Positions 7,744 through 15,320 of a stretch of DNA of 64,000 nt are shown here, piece after piece. Location: positions 62,001-126,000 of the forward strand of contig NZ_JACHGT010000018.1 in the NCBI RefSeq assembly GCF_014202425.1, written 5' to 3'. The translations under genes were made by a program, and so were the position numbers. Each line of letters opens with the position of its first letter. Positions within the stretch are counted from its first letter, which is position 1. The stretch comes from Phytomonospora endophytica (GTDB lineage: Bacteria > Actinomycetota > Actinomycetes > Mycobacteriales > Micromonosporaceae). Below the pieces are notes generated by a model. That model saw only the letters and a program-made list of their open reading frames with translations, did not search any database and had not been told where the DNA came from.

Positions 7744-8370
7744 ATGATCCGAGTCATCGGCGCGGGCCTGCCGCGCACCGGAACGACCACCCTGAAAGCC
7801 GCACTGGGTTCCCTGCTCGGGGGCCGATGCCATCACATGACGGAGGTCTTCGAACATCCCGAGAGCATGGCCGGGTGGCAGGCCGCCCTCGACGGCGACA
7901 CCGGCCGACTTCCCGAACTGCTCACCGGCTACGTCGCCGCCGTCGACTGGCCGTCGTCGGCGTTCTGGCCCGAACTCGCCGAGCTCCACCCGGAGGCCCC
8001 GATCCTGCTCTCGCTGCGCGACGACGGGCCGACCTGGTGGGGCAGCATGGACGCGACGGTCATCGAGTACGCCCATCGCCGGCGCGCCGGAGGCGACGAG
8101 TTCCTCGCCATGGCCATGAGCCTGTGGGGCAAGGTCTTCGGCGAGACGCTCGACGACGACCCGGTTCGCGGTGCCGCCGCCTACGACGAGTACGTCGCGC
8201 ATGTGCGCGCCACCGCGCCGAAAGAGCGGCTTGTCGAGTGGAACGCCAAGGACGGCTGGGAGCCGCTGTGCTCCGCGCTCGGGGTGGCGGTGCCGGATGA
8301 GCCCTTGCCGCACCTCAACCCGCGCGAGGACTGGGTCAAGGCCGACGCGGAGGCCGAGTCGCAGGGTTAG
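7744..8370 (+). CDS. Sulfotransferase family protein
   Basis: 208 aa. The N-terminus carries the PAPS 5'-phosphosulfate loop (VIGAGLPRTGTTTLKAAL), then a WP-containing segment and SLRDDGPTWWGSM, the normal arrangement in this short actinobacterial sulfotransferase family. It would move a sulfuryl group from PAPS to an unidentified acceptor in the cytoplasm. The family consensus begins MIxVIGAGLPRTGT, so the ATG at 7744 is preferred over the ATG at 7735, which lies inside the -10 box; the mRNA is then leaderless. The stop overlaps the convergent 56-residue protein gene by 3 bases. Confidence 0.8.
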   Translation: MIRVIGAGLPRTGTTTLKAALGSLLGGRCHHMTEVFEHPESMAGWQAALDGDTGRLPELLTGYVAAVDWPSSAFWPELAELHPEAPILLSLRDDGPTWWGSMDATVIEYAHRRRAGGDEFLAMAMSLWGKVFGETLDDDPVRGAAAYDEYVAHVRATAPKERLVEWNAKDGWEPLCSALGVAVPDEPLPHLNPREDWVKADAEAESQG

Positions 8371-8537
8371 CCGCCGAACAGTCGGCGGAACCATCCGCCT
8401 TTGTTGGTGCCGGGCTCGTTCGGGTGCCCGGCGCACCACTGGTCGGCGGGGACGGCGGCCTTGACCTGGTCGACGTGCTGGCCGCAGCCCGCCCAGGTCG
8501 TCTTGCCGCAGGTCTTGCAGCCGGTGGGACGGCACAT
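8367..8537 (-). CDS. Small conserved Cys-rich protein (56 aa)
   Basis: ATG at 8537 to TAA at 8367, with AGGAG 8-9 nt upstream. The protein begins MCRPTGCKTCGKTTWAGCGQ and has cysteines at positions 2, 7, 10 and 18 plus one more (WCAGHP) at about 35; the CxxC pairs suggest a small zinc-binding fold. Short proteins with this N-terminal phrase are widespread in actinobacteria but have no known role to my knowledge. The C-terminus ends WFRRLFGG. It sits convergent to the sulfotransferase and downstream of the AhpD-like gene on the same strand, with a 33-bp gap, so the two may be co-transcribed. Confidence 0.75.
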   Translation of the reverse strand: MCRPTGCKTCGKTTWAGCGQHVDQVKAAVPADQWCAGHPNEPGTNKGGWFRRLFGG

Positions 8538-8570
8538 GCGCGTTGCTCCTGTGGGTAGGTCGGTGGTGGA

Positions 8571-8972
8571 TCAGGCCGCGGACTCGCCGGCTTCCAGCGC
8601 GTCGGCGAACTCACAGAACGCACTGTAGGCGCGGGCGCCGTGGATGGTGGCGGGGCCGCCGTGCATGAGGAAGGTGACGCCGATCGCCTCGGCGGCCTCC
8701 TGCCGCGTGGCCCCGGCGCGGGCCGCGGCCTGCGCGTGCGAGGCGATGCAGCCGTCGCAGCCCTCGACGACGCCGATGGCCACGGCGATCAGCTCCTTGG
8801 TCTTGCGCTCCAGCGCGCCGTCGGCGAAGGCCGCCTGGGACAGCGCCCCGAAACCCCGGTAGACCTCGGGAATCGCCCGGCGCAGGTCCCGGTGCAGTGG
8901 GGAGAGGTCGCGCAGGACGGCTCCGCCGTGGTGGTCGTGCCGGCCGGCGGCCGTCTTCGTCGCCTCCGACAT
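8571..8972 (-). CDS. AhpD-like carboxymuconolactone decarboxylase family protein
   Basis: 133 aa, one CMD domain. The signature EGCDGCIASHAQAAARAGAT (residues about 68-87) contains the CxxC and distal His of AhpD-type proteins, which work as alkylhydroperoxidase or thiol-disulfide partners rather than decarboxylases. No signal peptide. The start at 8972 is served by GAAAGGAGA. It is divergent from a CsoR/CstR-type regulator gene, and one of the two ATCCCCC-type palindromes lies next to its ribosome-binding site, so it is the most likely target of that sensor. This context suggests detoxification of reactive sulfur, metal or peroxide stress. Confidence 0.85.
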   Translation of the reverse strand: MSEATKTAAGRHDHHGGAVLRDLSPLHRDLRRAIPEVYRGFGALSQAAFADGALERKTKELIAVAIGVVEGCDGCIASHAQAAARAGATRQEAAEAIGVTFLMHGGPATIHGARAYSAFCEFADALEAGESAA

Positions 8973-8993
8973 GCGAAGGTCTCCTTTCGGGTC

Positions 8994-9009
8994 ATCCCCC
9001 TGGGGGGAT
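8994..9009. promoter_or_regulatory. CsoR/CstR-type operator 1
   Basis: 16-bp near-palindrome ATCCCCCTGGGGGGAT (one mismatch) with the G/C-run architecture of CsoR-family operators, lying just upstream of the AhpD-like gene. Its centre is 31 bp from that of the second copy, about three helical turns. Confidence 0.7.
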
Positions 9010-9024
9010 ATCGAACGTTAACAC

Positions 9025-9040
9025 ATCCCCCCGGGGGGAT
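9025..9040. promoter_or_regulatory. CsoR/CstR-type operator 2
   Basis: Perfect 16-bp palindrome ATCCCCCCGGGGGGAT upstream of the sensor gene at 9089. Two sites in one divergent region fit joint control of the sensor and the AhpD-like gene. Confidence 0.75.
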
Positions 9041-9088
9041 GTAGGATCGGCACACACCCCGACGTTCGCGACCCGATCTGGAGAACGC

Positions 9089-9349
9089 ATGCAGCTGCCC
9101 GCCGAGGACATGAAGGCCGTCATCACCCGCATGAAACGGGCGCACGGACACCTCGCCACCGTCATCCGCATGATGGAGGAGGGCGCCGAGTGCGAGGACG
9201 TGCTGACACAGCTCGCGGCCGTGAACAAGGCGCTGAGCCGCGGGGGGTACACCCTCGTCGCGACCGGCCTCCAGCACTGCCTGGCCAACGGCGGGCTCGA
9301 CGGGGTCGACGCCAAGCGGATGGAGAAGTTGTTCCTGGCGCTGGCTTAG
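9089..9349 (+). CDS. CsoR/FrmR-family sensor with CstR-like cysteine pattern
   Basis: 86 aa, the all-helical CsoR/RcnR/FrmR fold (KAVITRMKRAHGHLATVIRM is helix 1). Copper sensors of this family bind metal with Cys-His-Cys. Here the two cysteines are C35 and C64, with the family's 29-residue spacing, but the His position is Gly60. Two Cys without the His is the pattern of CstR, which senses persulfides by forming a Cys-Cys crosslink. The downstream H63 is not the ligand position. The start at 9089 follows GGAGAACGC. It likely represses itself and the divergent AhpD-like gene through the two G/C-run palindromes. The signal (sulfur, metal or other) is inferred only. Confidence 0.85.
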   Translation: MQLPAEDMKAVITRMKRAHGHLATVIRMMEEGAECEDVLTQLAAVNKALSRGGYTLVATGLQHCLANGGLDGVDAKRMEKLFLALA

Positions 9350-9493
9350 CGGTGGAGCGACGCCGGTGCCGTGATTCGGGCGGCGGAACAGAACACGCAG
9401 AGCGGATGCCGTTGTGAGTCGGGGTGCCGGATCACCGCCCCGCCCGCCCCCGAACCTCCACCGCCCCACCCCCGTCCCCTCTACACTCCCCCA

Positions 9494-10174
9494 GTGAGCT
9501 CCACCCCGCCGCACCTTCCCACGCCCGCCGCCCTGCTCCGCCTCGCCGCCGACCAGGGTCCGCCCATCGACGGTGCCGCCGGCGAGCTCTTCCCGCCGCG
9601 GGTCACCGCGACGGGCACGATGCGGCGGCTCCTCGCCGAGGCCCTGCGGCAGTTCGCGGCGCGTGGCTTCCACGCCGTCTCGGTGCGGGATCTGGCGGGC
9701 GCGGTCGGCATCCATCCGAGCACGGTCTACGCCCACGTCAAGTCCAAAGAGGACCTCCTCGCCGAGCTCATCCGGCACGGCCACGACGAGCACCTCGAAC
9801 GTCTCACCCTCGCTCTCGAAGCGGTTGGTGAGGATCCGCTCGACCGGCTGTCGGCGCTTGTCGGCGCCCACGTGCGTCTGCACGCCGAATACCCGCTCCT
9901 CGCCCGTGTCTGCAGTCGCGAGCTGGAGGCCCTGACCGGCGACAGGCGTCGCCAGGCCTACGCGATGCGCGTGCGCGCCGAGGAGTTCTTCCTCGACGTC
10001 GTCGTCCGCGGCCAGCGCGCCGGGCTGTTCCGCGACTGCGAACCACTGCTCGCGGTCACCGCGCTGGGCTCGATGGGCATCCGCGTCGCCGAGTGGTGGC
10101 GGCCGGAGTTCGGCGTCGGCGTCGACCAGCTCGTCGACACCTACACCGCCTTCGCGCGGCGGATGCTCGCCTGA
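9494..10174 (+). CDS. TetR/AcrR-family regulator of the hydrolase-ligase operon
   Basis: 226 aa. HTH at about residues 40-85 (GFHAVSVRDLAGAVGIHPST followed by VYAHVKSKEDLL), preceded by an unusually long, Pro-rich N-terminal tail of some 35 residues; the C-terminal ligand domain is of the usual size. The GTG at 9494 is chosen because TACACT (9482-9487) ends 6 nt upstream and no ribosome-binding site is seen, indicating a leaderless transcript. A palindrome AACGATCGTT and a promoter lie between this gene and the following operon, which it probably represses; acyl-CoA or a related ligand would be the natural inducer. Confidence 0.8.
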   Translation: MSSTPPHLPTPAALLRLAADQGPPIDGAAGELFPPRVTATGTMRRLLAEALRQFAARGFHAVSVRDLAGAVGIHPSTVYAHVKSKEDLLAELIRHGHDEHLERLTLALEAVGEDPLDRLSALVGAHVRLHAEYPLLARVCSRELEALTGDRRRQAYAMRVRAEEFFLDVVVRGQRAGLFRDCEPLLAVTALGSMGIRVAEWWRPEFGVGVDQLVDTYTAFARRMLA

Positions 10175-10178
10175 GGCC

Positions 10179-10208
10179 TTGACACCTTCCTCGTAACGCC
10201 ATCACAAT
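10179..10208 (+). promoter_or_regulatory. Promoter of the hydrolase / CoA ligase / PHA depolymerase operon
   Basis: TTGACA (10179-10184), 18-bp spacer, CACAAT (10203-10208). A transcription start near 10215 would place the palindrome at 10222-10231 immediately downstream. Confidence 0.6.
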
Positions 10209-10221
10209 GGTCGCGTAACCA

Positions 10222-10231
10222 AACGATCGTT
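10222..10231. promoter_or_regulatory. TetR-type operator AACGATCGTT
   Basis: Perfect 10-bp palindrome just after the predicted transcription start and before the ribosome-binding site of the hydrolase gene. The upstream TetR-family gene is the obvious binder. Confidence 0.5.
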
Positions 10232-10246
10232 CGTATGGGAGTGTCC

Positions 10247-11152
10247 ATGGCCATCACCCTCGACCAGGCCGCGCGCGGCCGCGTCACCGCCGACGGCGCC
10301 GACCTCGCCTTCGGCCACTGGCCCGGGCGCGGCCCGGCCGTCGTCGCGCTGCACGGACTGACCGCCTCCCACGTCAACTTCGCCGGCATCGCCGACCGGC
10401 TCGCCGGGCGGCGCCCCCTGCTCGCCTTCGACCTGCGCGGACGCGGCCGCTCCGACAAACACGGCCCCTTCGGCATGGCCCAGCACGCCAAGGACGTCGC
10501 CGCCGCGATGGCCTCCTTCGGTCTCGGCGAGAGCGTCGTCGTCGGGCACTCCATGGGCGCCTACGTCGCGGTCGCCCTCGCCGCGATGTACCCGCAGCGC
10601 GTCAGCGGCCTCGTCCTCATCGACGGCGGGGTCCCGGTTCCCGCGCCGCCCGTCCCGGTGGAGCAGCTCCTCGCGCCCCAGCTGGCGCGCCTGGACCAGA
10701 TCTACCCCGACGTCGAGTCCTATCTGGACTTCTGGCGCGCGCTTCCGGTGCTGCCGAAGGAAAGCTGGGAGGGCCCGGGCCGCGCATGGATCGAGGCGTA
10801 CCTGCGCTACGACCTCGGCGGCGAACCCCCGGCCCTGCGGCCACGCGCGTCGGCCGAGGCCGTCGCCGCCGACCTCGCCGACAGCCTCGACCCGCAGGTC
10901 CTGTCCGAGCGCCTCGCCGGGCTGACGGTGCCGGTCCTGCTGCTACGCGCCGAACACGGCTTCCTGCCCGGCCATCCCGGGCTCATCGCCGACCCGAGCC
11001 CGGCCGCCGGGCTCGTCGCGAACTTCACCGACCGGCTCCTGCCCGGCACGACGCACTACACGATCGCCATGGACGACCCCGGCGCCACGACCGTCGCCGA
11101 GGCCGTGCTGGCCTTCGCCGACGCGTGCGACCGCTTAAAGGAGCGGGCATGA
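10247..11152 (+). CDS. Alpha/beta hydrolase
   Basis: 301 aa, cytoplasmic alpha/beta-hydrolase fold: oxyanion loop VALHGLTASH (residues about 34-43), DLRGRGRSD, nucleophile elbow VVGHSMGAY with the catalytic Ser near residue 102, a late Asp region and the C-terminal GTTHYTIAMD His. The start at 10247 is preferred over the ATG at 10235 because GGGAG lies 5 nt before it. First gene of a three-gene operon with 4-base ATGA overlaps to an acyl-CoA ligase and then a secreted PHA depolymerase, so it probably hydrolyses an ester or thioester in hydroxyacid use. The fifth codon from the end (Leu297) is TTA, a rare codon in this genome. Confidence 0.8.
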   Translation: MAITLDQAARGRVTADGADLAFGHWPGRGPAVVALHGLTASHVNFAGIADRLAGRRPLLAFDLRGRGRSDKHGPFGMAQHAKDVAAAMASFGLGESVVVGHSMGAYVAVALAAMYPQRVSGLVLIDGGVPVPAPPVPVEQLLAPQLARLDQIYPDVESYLDFWRALPVLPKESWEGPGRAWIEAYLRYDLGGEPPALRPRASAEAVAADLADSLDPQVLSERLAGLTVPVLLLRAEHGFLPGHPGLIADPSPAAGLVANFTDRLLPGTTHYTIAMDDPGATTVAEAVLAFADACDRLKERA

Positions 11153-12750
11153 TCCTCAACATCTGGGCCGTCTTCGACCACGCCGCCCGCCACCACCGCG
11201 AAGTCGAGATCGTCACCGGCCTCCCCGACGGCGGCGTCCACCGCCACACCTACGGCGACTTCTGCGACCGCTCCGAACGGCTCATGTCCGCATTGGACGG
11301 TCTCGGCCTCGCCGAGGACGCCGTCGTCGGCACGCTCGCCTGGAACTCCTACCGCCACCTTGAGGCCTACTTCGCCGTGCCCGCGACGGGTCGCGTGCTG
11401 CACACCCTCAACCTGCGGCTCGCCCCGGCCGAACTGGCGCGCGTCATCGAGCACGGCGGCGACGAGGCGATCCTCGTCGACGCCGAACTGGTCCCGCTGC
11501 TGCTCGCCGCCCGCGAGGCCGGCGGCCTGGGGCGGGTGCGGCACGTGATCGTGTACGGAGACACCGAGGCCGACCTGCCCGGTCTCACCGACTACGAGGG
11601 CCTCATCGCCGCGCACGAACCCGGATACCCGCGCAGGCAGTGGGACGAGAACCGTCCACTGGGGATCTGCCACACCTCCGGCACGACCGGCAACCCGAAA
11701 GGCGCGGTCTACACACACCGCTCCACCGTGCTGCACGCCTTCGGCGTGGCCTCCGGCTCGGGGCTCGGTCTGGGACCCGGCGACTGCGGTCTCCCCGTGG
11801 TGCCGATGTTCCACGGCAACGCCTGGGGAATGCCGTACGCCGCGACGATGGTCGGCGCCAAACAGGTCTACCTCGCCGGTCCGCTCACCCCCGCCCGCCT
11901 CGCCGAGCTCATGCTCCGCGAGGAGGTCACCGTCTCGGCGGGCGTACCGACGGTCTGGCTCGACTTCGCCGAACACCTCAGCGCCACCGGCCTGCGGCTG
12001 CCCGCCCTGCGGCACGTCATCTGCGGCGGAGCTCAGCCACCGAGGTCCCTTGTGGACAGATATCGCGCGGAGTTCGGCATCCCGCTCGTCCAGGCGTGGG
12101 GCATGACCGAGACCTCGCCACTGGGCAGCGTCGCCTGGCCCAAACACCACATGCGGCACTGGGACCACCAACGCGTCCTCGACGAAGTCGGCTCCCAGGC
12201 CGGGCTCGCCTCCCCCGGCGTCGCGGTGTCCATAAGGGACGACGACGGCGCCGAGATCCCCTGGGACGGCGAGACCATGGGCGCGCTGCACGTCCGCGGC
12301 CTGTGGGTCGTCGACGGCTACCTCCACGGCGAAGGCGCCGGGCAGTTCACCGACGGCTGGTTCGCCACCGGCGACGTCGCCGTCGGCAGCCCCTACGGCT
12401 ACATCCGCATCGCCGACCGCACCAAGGATCTGATCAAGTCGGGCGGCGAGTGGATCTCCTCGGTGGACATGGAGGCCGCCCTCATGGGCCACCCCGACGT
12501 CGCCGAGGCCGCGGTCGTCGCCGTCCCCGACCCGCGCTGGCAGGAACGGCCGCTGGCCTGCGTCGTCCCGGCGCCCGGCCGCGCGCCCGAACTCGACAGC
12601 CTGCGGGAACACCTGCTGGGCCACGGTTTCGCGCGCTGGCAACTGCCCGAGCGGATGGAACTGCTGACCGCGATCCCCCGCACCGGCGTCGGCAAGTTCG
12701 ACAAGAAGACCCTGCGCGCGTCCCTCGAAGAGAAAGGACCCCCGAGATGA
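11149..12750 (+). CDS. Fatty-acid/hydroxyacyl-CoA ligase (ANL superfamily)
   Basis: 533 aa, full-length acyl-CoA synthetase. The AMP-binding signature HTSGTTGNPKGAVYTH (residues about 178-193), the AWGMTETSP motif, the YGYIRIADRTKDLIKSGGEW hinge and the C-terminal Lys in GKFDKKTLR are all present, so it should adenylate a carboxylic acid and transfer it to CoA. The chain length is not certain; the sequence resembles the medium/long-chain family. The start overlaps the hydrolase stop (ATGA) behind AAAGGAG. With a PHA depolymerase next, activation of released 3-hydroxyacids is a reasonable role. Confidence 0.85.
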   Translation: MILNIWAVFDHAARHHREVEIVTGLPDGGVHRHTYGDFCDRSERLMSALDGLGLAEDAVVGTLAWNSYRHLEAYFAVPATGRVLHTLNLRLAPAELARVIEHGGDEAILVDAELVPLLLAAREAGGLGRVRHVIVYGDTEADLPGLTDYEGLIAAHEPGYPRRQWDENRPLGICHTSGTTGNPKGAVYTHRSTVLHAFGVASGSGLGLGPGDCGLPVVPMFHGNAWGMPYAATMVGAKQVYLAGPLTPARLAELMLREEVTVSAGVPTVWLDFAEHLSATGLRLPALRHVICGGAQPPRSLVDRYRAEFGIPLVQAWGMTETSPLGSVAWPKHHMRHWDHQRVLDEVGSQAGLASPGVAVSIRDDDGAEIPWDGETMGALHVRGLWVVDGYLHGEGAGQFTDGWFATGDVAVGSPYGYIRIADRTKDLIKSGGEWISSVDMEAALMGHPDVAEAAVVAVPDPRWQERPLACVVPAPGRAPELDSLREHLLGHGFARWQLPERMELLTAIPRTGVGKFDKKTLRASLEEKGPPR

Positions 12751-13709
12751 TCAAAAGACTGCTCACCTTCGCGGCGGCATTAGCCACGCTGCTCACCACC
12801 GTCGCCGCCCCGGCACAGGCGGCGGAAGGCCGCTACTTCTACGGCGCCTACGCCAACCTCGCCGGAATCCGCGACTACCACGGCTACGTCCCGTCGACCT
12901 ACCGTCCCGGCACGCCGATGCCGCTCCTGGTCGCCCTGCACGGCTGCACCGAGAACAGCTTCGGCTTCGACCTGCTCACCGGCTTCAGCGCACTGGCCGA
13001 ACAGCGCGGCTTCATCGTCGTGTTCCCCGACCAGAGCACACTCGCCAACCCCGCCCAGTGCTGGAATTGGACGCTGCCGACCAACCGGCACCGCGGCCTC
13101 GGCGAGCCCTCCATCATCGCCGGGATCACCCGGAAGGTCCGCTCGCAGTACACCGTCGACACCGCCCGCACCTACGTCACCGGCATCTCGGCCGGCGCGG
13201 TGATGTCGGGCATCATGGGCGCCACCTACCCCGACGTCTACGCCGCCGTCGCGATGGGCGCCGGCTGCGAGTACCAATGTGACGTCCTCGGCGGCACCGA
13301 CCCCGACGCACAGGGCCTCGCCGCCTACCGCGAGATGGGCTCGCGCGCACGCCCGGTACCGGTACTGGTGTTCCAGGGCACCGCCGACCCGGTCGTGCCG
13401 CCGTCGACGGCCGGGCGCGTGATCGCGCAGTGGGCACAGACCGACGACCTCGCCGTCGACGGCCGCGACGACGGCGACGTGGACGACGTCGCCGAGTCCG
13501 TCGCACACCGCACGGCACCGGGAGGCCGCACCTACACCCACTCCGTCTACGGCGGGCCTGGCACGGGTTCGATGCTGGAGCTGTACATGATCGACGGCGC
13601 CGGGCACTCCTACCCGGGCGGCTGCTCCTGCAGCCTGTACGGCGACCCCGCCGGTCCCGACGCCAGCGGCATCACCTGGGACTTCTTCCTGGCTCACCCG
13701 CGCGGGTGA
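12747..13709 (+). CDS. Secreted polyhydroxyalkanoate depolymerase / feruloyl-esterase-like (type 1)
   Basis: 320 aa. A Sec signal peptide (MIKRLLTFAAALATLL, cleavage near APAQAAEG) precedes an esterase-PHB depolymerase domain: LVALHGCTEN oxyanion region, WNWTLP, the lipase-like box TGISAGAVMS with Ser148, GTADPVVPPS (Asp) and the late DGAGHSYPGG (His). Several Cys pairs suggest extracellular disulfides. It would cleave polyesters or feruloyl esters outside the cell; the downstream linker and substrate-binding domains of large PHB depolymerases are absent. ATGA overlap with the ligase gene indicates one operon. Leu12, inside the signal peptide, is encoded by TTA. Confidence 0.85.
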   Translation: MIKRLLTFAAALATLLTTVAAPAQAAEGRYFYGAYANLAGIRDYHGYVPSTYRPGTPMPLLVALHGCTENSFGFDLLTGFSALAEQRGFIVVFPDQSTLANPAQCWNWTLPTNRHRGLGEPSIIAGITRKVRSQYTVDTARTYVTGISAGAVMSGIMGATYPDVYAAVAMGAGCEYQCDVLGGTDPDAQGLAAYREMGSRARPVPVLVFQGTADPVVPPSTAGRVIAQWAQTDDLAVDGRDDGDVDDVAESVAHRTAPGGRTYTHSVYGGPGTGSMLELYMIDGAGHSYPGGCSCSLYGDPAGPDASGITWDFFLAHPRG

Positions 13710-13736
13710 GATGAACACCCGCGCCATCACGGCCGG

Positions 13737-14225
13737 GTGAACTTCGAGGTCTACCGCGGTGAGCTGGTCGCCCACTGCTACCGGATGCCCGGCGCGATCC
13801 ACGAGGCCGAGGACCTGACCCAGGACACCATGCTGCGCGCCTGGAAGGCCCGCGACCGCTACGACGCCACGCGTGCGCCGGTCCGCACCTGGCTCCACCG
13901 GATCGCCACGAACGGCTGCCTGACCGCACTCGAAGGCCGGGCGCGCCGGCCCCTCCCCTCGGGGATCGGCGCGCCTTCGGCCGACGTGGCGGTCCGACGC
14001 GAGAAACGCGACGTCGTCGTCACCGGCAGCCTGAGCGTCGTGCACGCCCTGACGGCGGCCGACCTCGTCGACGAATACCGCCTGCTGACCTTCCCGACCG
14101 TCCTCGGCACCGGCGAGCGCCTGTTCCCCGCCGGGAGTCCCCCGGTGCACCTGGAGACACTGTCGGCCGAGCACGTGGGCGCGGCGGTCCTCACGACCTA
14201 CGGTCGGGGCACACCGGGCGCGTGA
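13737..14225 (+). pseudogene. Chimera of an ECF sigma-factor N-terminus and a RibD/DHFR-family C-terminus
   Basis: 162 aa open frame made of two unrelated halves. Residues 1-83 match region 2 of SigJ/SigG-type ECF sigma factors ([42 protein letters not shown], then [12 protein letters not shown]), and stop where region 4 should follow. Residues 88-160 match the C-terminal half of dihydrofolate-reductase-like RibD proteins ([38 protein letters not shown]). Neither domain is complete. Such genes are often neighbours in actinomycetes, so an in-frame deletion between two adjacent genes explains the join near residue 85. It is probably non-functional, though the frame is intact with a GTG start. 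Confidence 0.8.
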
Positions 14226-14284
14226 CCGTGCCCCCGGGCAACGGCCCGCTACCAGACGGCCGCGCCGCCGCCTACGATGGCGCG

Positions 14285-14755
14285 ATGTCGCTCGCTCCAC
14301 GCTGGACACGGCCGCTCCGGATCCGCTTGCCGATGGTCGTGATGGCCGCCTGCTTCGCGGGCGCGGCCTACGCGATCCGCGCGGTGTGGGACGGGCCCGT
14401 CGGGCAGTACTCGGGCGCCGCCTTGTCCGGGGCCATCGTCTACACGATCGTGGTCTTCGTCCGGCCGCCGGTCTCCCCGCTGCTCGCCGGTGGCGTCGCG
14501 ATCGCGTACTGCTGGTGCACCGAGTTCGCGCAGCTCACCCCCGTACCCGCGATGATCTCCGAGCACAGCTGGTTCGCCCGCCAGCTGCTGGGCTCTCAGT
14601 TCGACCTCACCGACGTCGTCTGGTACCCCCTCGGCGTCGTCCCGCTGGTGGCCGCGCATCTGTTCCTTCGTGCTCGCGCACGTTCGTCAGAGGAATCGGT
14701 GCCCACCGAGGCGCGGGCCGATCACCGGATCGGGCGCGCCTCACGCGGCGGATAG
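14285..14755 (+). CDS. DUF2809 family membrane protein
   Basis: 156 aa, four hydrophobic segments (residues about 12-30, 40-58, 62-80, 108-128) with the DUF2809 signature CWCTEFAQL and a late FDLTDVVWYPLGV. Integral membrane, function unknown. TACGAT (14273-14278) ends 6 nt before the ATG at 14285, so the mRNA is likely leaderless; the longer in-frame start at 14222 lacks both a promoter and a ribosome-binding site. The C-terminal 34 bases overlap the convergent RDD gene. Confidence 0.8.
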   Translation: MSLAPRWTRPLRIRLPMVVMAACFAGAAYAIRAVWDGPVGQYSGAALSGAIVYTIVVFVRPPVSPLLAGGVAIAYCWCTEFAQLTPVPAMISEHSWFARQLLGSQFDLTDVVWYPLGVVPLVAAHLFLRARARSSEESVPTEARADHRIGRASRGG

Positions 14756-15225
14756 ATCCCCGCCTGGCGCTCGGCGCGCATCCGGCCGGTGCGCGCCACG
14801 TCGATGCCGACCCGCTGCTGCGTCCCGTCGACGGTGCCACCACCGGCCAGCACGCCGATGAGCATCGCCGGGAGCAGGATGGTCCGCACCAGCATCGCCC
14901 AGGGGCCCTTGGCACCGATCCGCTCGCCGTCGGCGATCCGCACCAGGCGCGTGCCGGTCACGACACCGCCGAGCGCGCGGCCACCGCGATAGAACAGGCC
15001 GCCGTAGAGCAGCGGCACCCCGATGAGCAGACCGCCCATGATCCCGATGACGACACCACCACCGACGTCGTCGGAGCTGAGCACTCCCGCCAGCGCCACG
15101 AACCCGGCGAGGAAACCGAACACGAACACCACGAAGTCGATCAGCCAGGCGAAGAACCCGGCCCACGCCCCCGCCGCGATGTAGGGCGTGCCGTTGCCGA
15201 AGGTCTCGATCTTCCGTGGGGCCAT
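14722..15225 (-). CDS. RDD family membrane protein
   Basis: 167 aa. The RDD signature is present as IDFVVFVFGF in the first membrane segment, with further segments near residues 58-75 and 110-128, and the typical internal GTRLVRIADGERI region between. The family's role is unclear; some members affect Na+/H+ exchange. TAGCCT (15233-15238, minus strand) ends 7 nt before the ATG, pointing to a leaderless transcript. Convergent with, and overlapping, the DUF2809 gene by 34 bases. Confidence 0.8.
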   Translation of the reverse strand: MAPRKIETFGNGTPYIAAGAWAGFFAWLIDFVVFVFGFLAGFVALAGVLSSDDVGGGVVIGIMGGLLIGVPLLYGGLFYRGGRALGGVVTGTRLVRIADGERIGAKGPWAMLVRTILLPAMLIGVLAGGGTVDGTQQRVGIDVARTGRMRAERQAGIYPPREARPIR

Positions 15226-15320
15226 GGCCGACAGGCTAGCGGGCGATCTCCACGAATTGTTCCCGCGCCGACCCCGGGTTCACCCACCGGGCACCGCCCG
15301 GCATCGGGAAGGATGACGGC

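Noticed and set aside
13693-13710. 18-bp perfect palindrome CTCACCCGC/GCGGGTGAG at the PHA depolymerase stop
   Set aside because: There is no loop, so it is a poor hairpin; likely a by-product of the HPRG-stop coding sequence.
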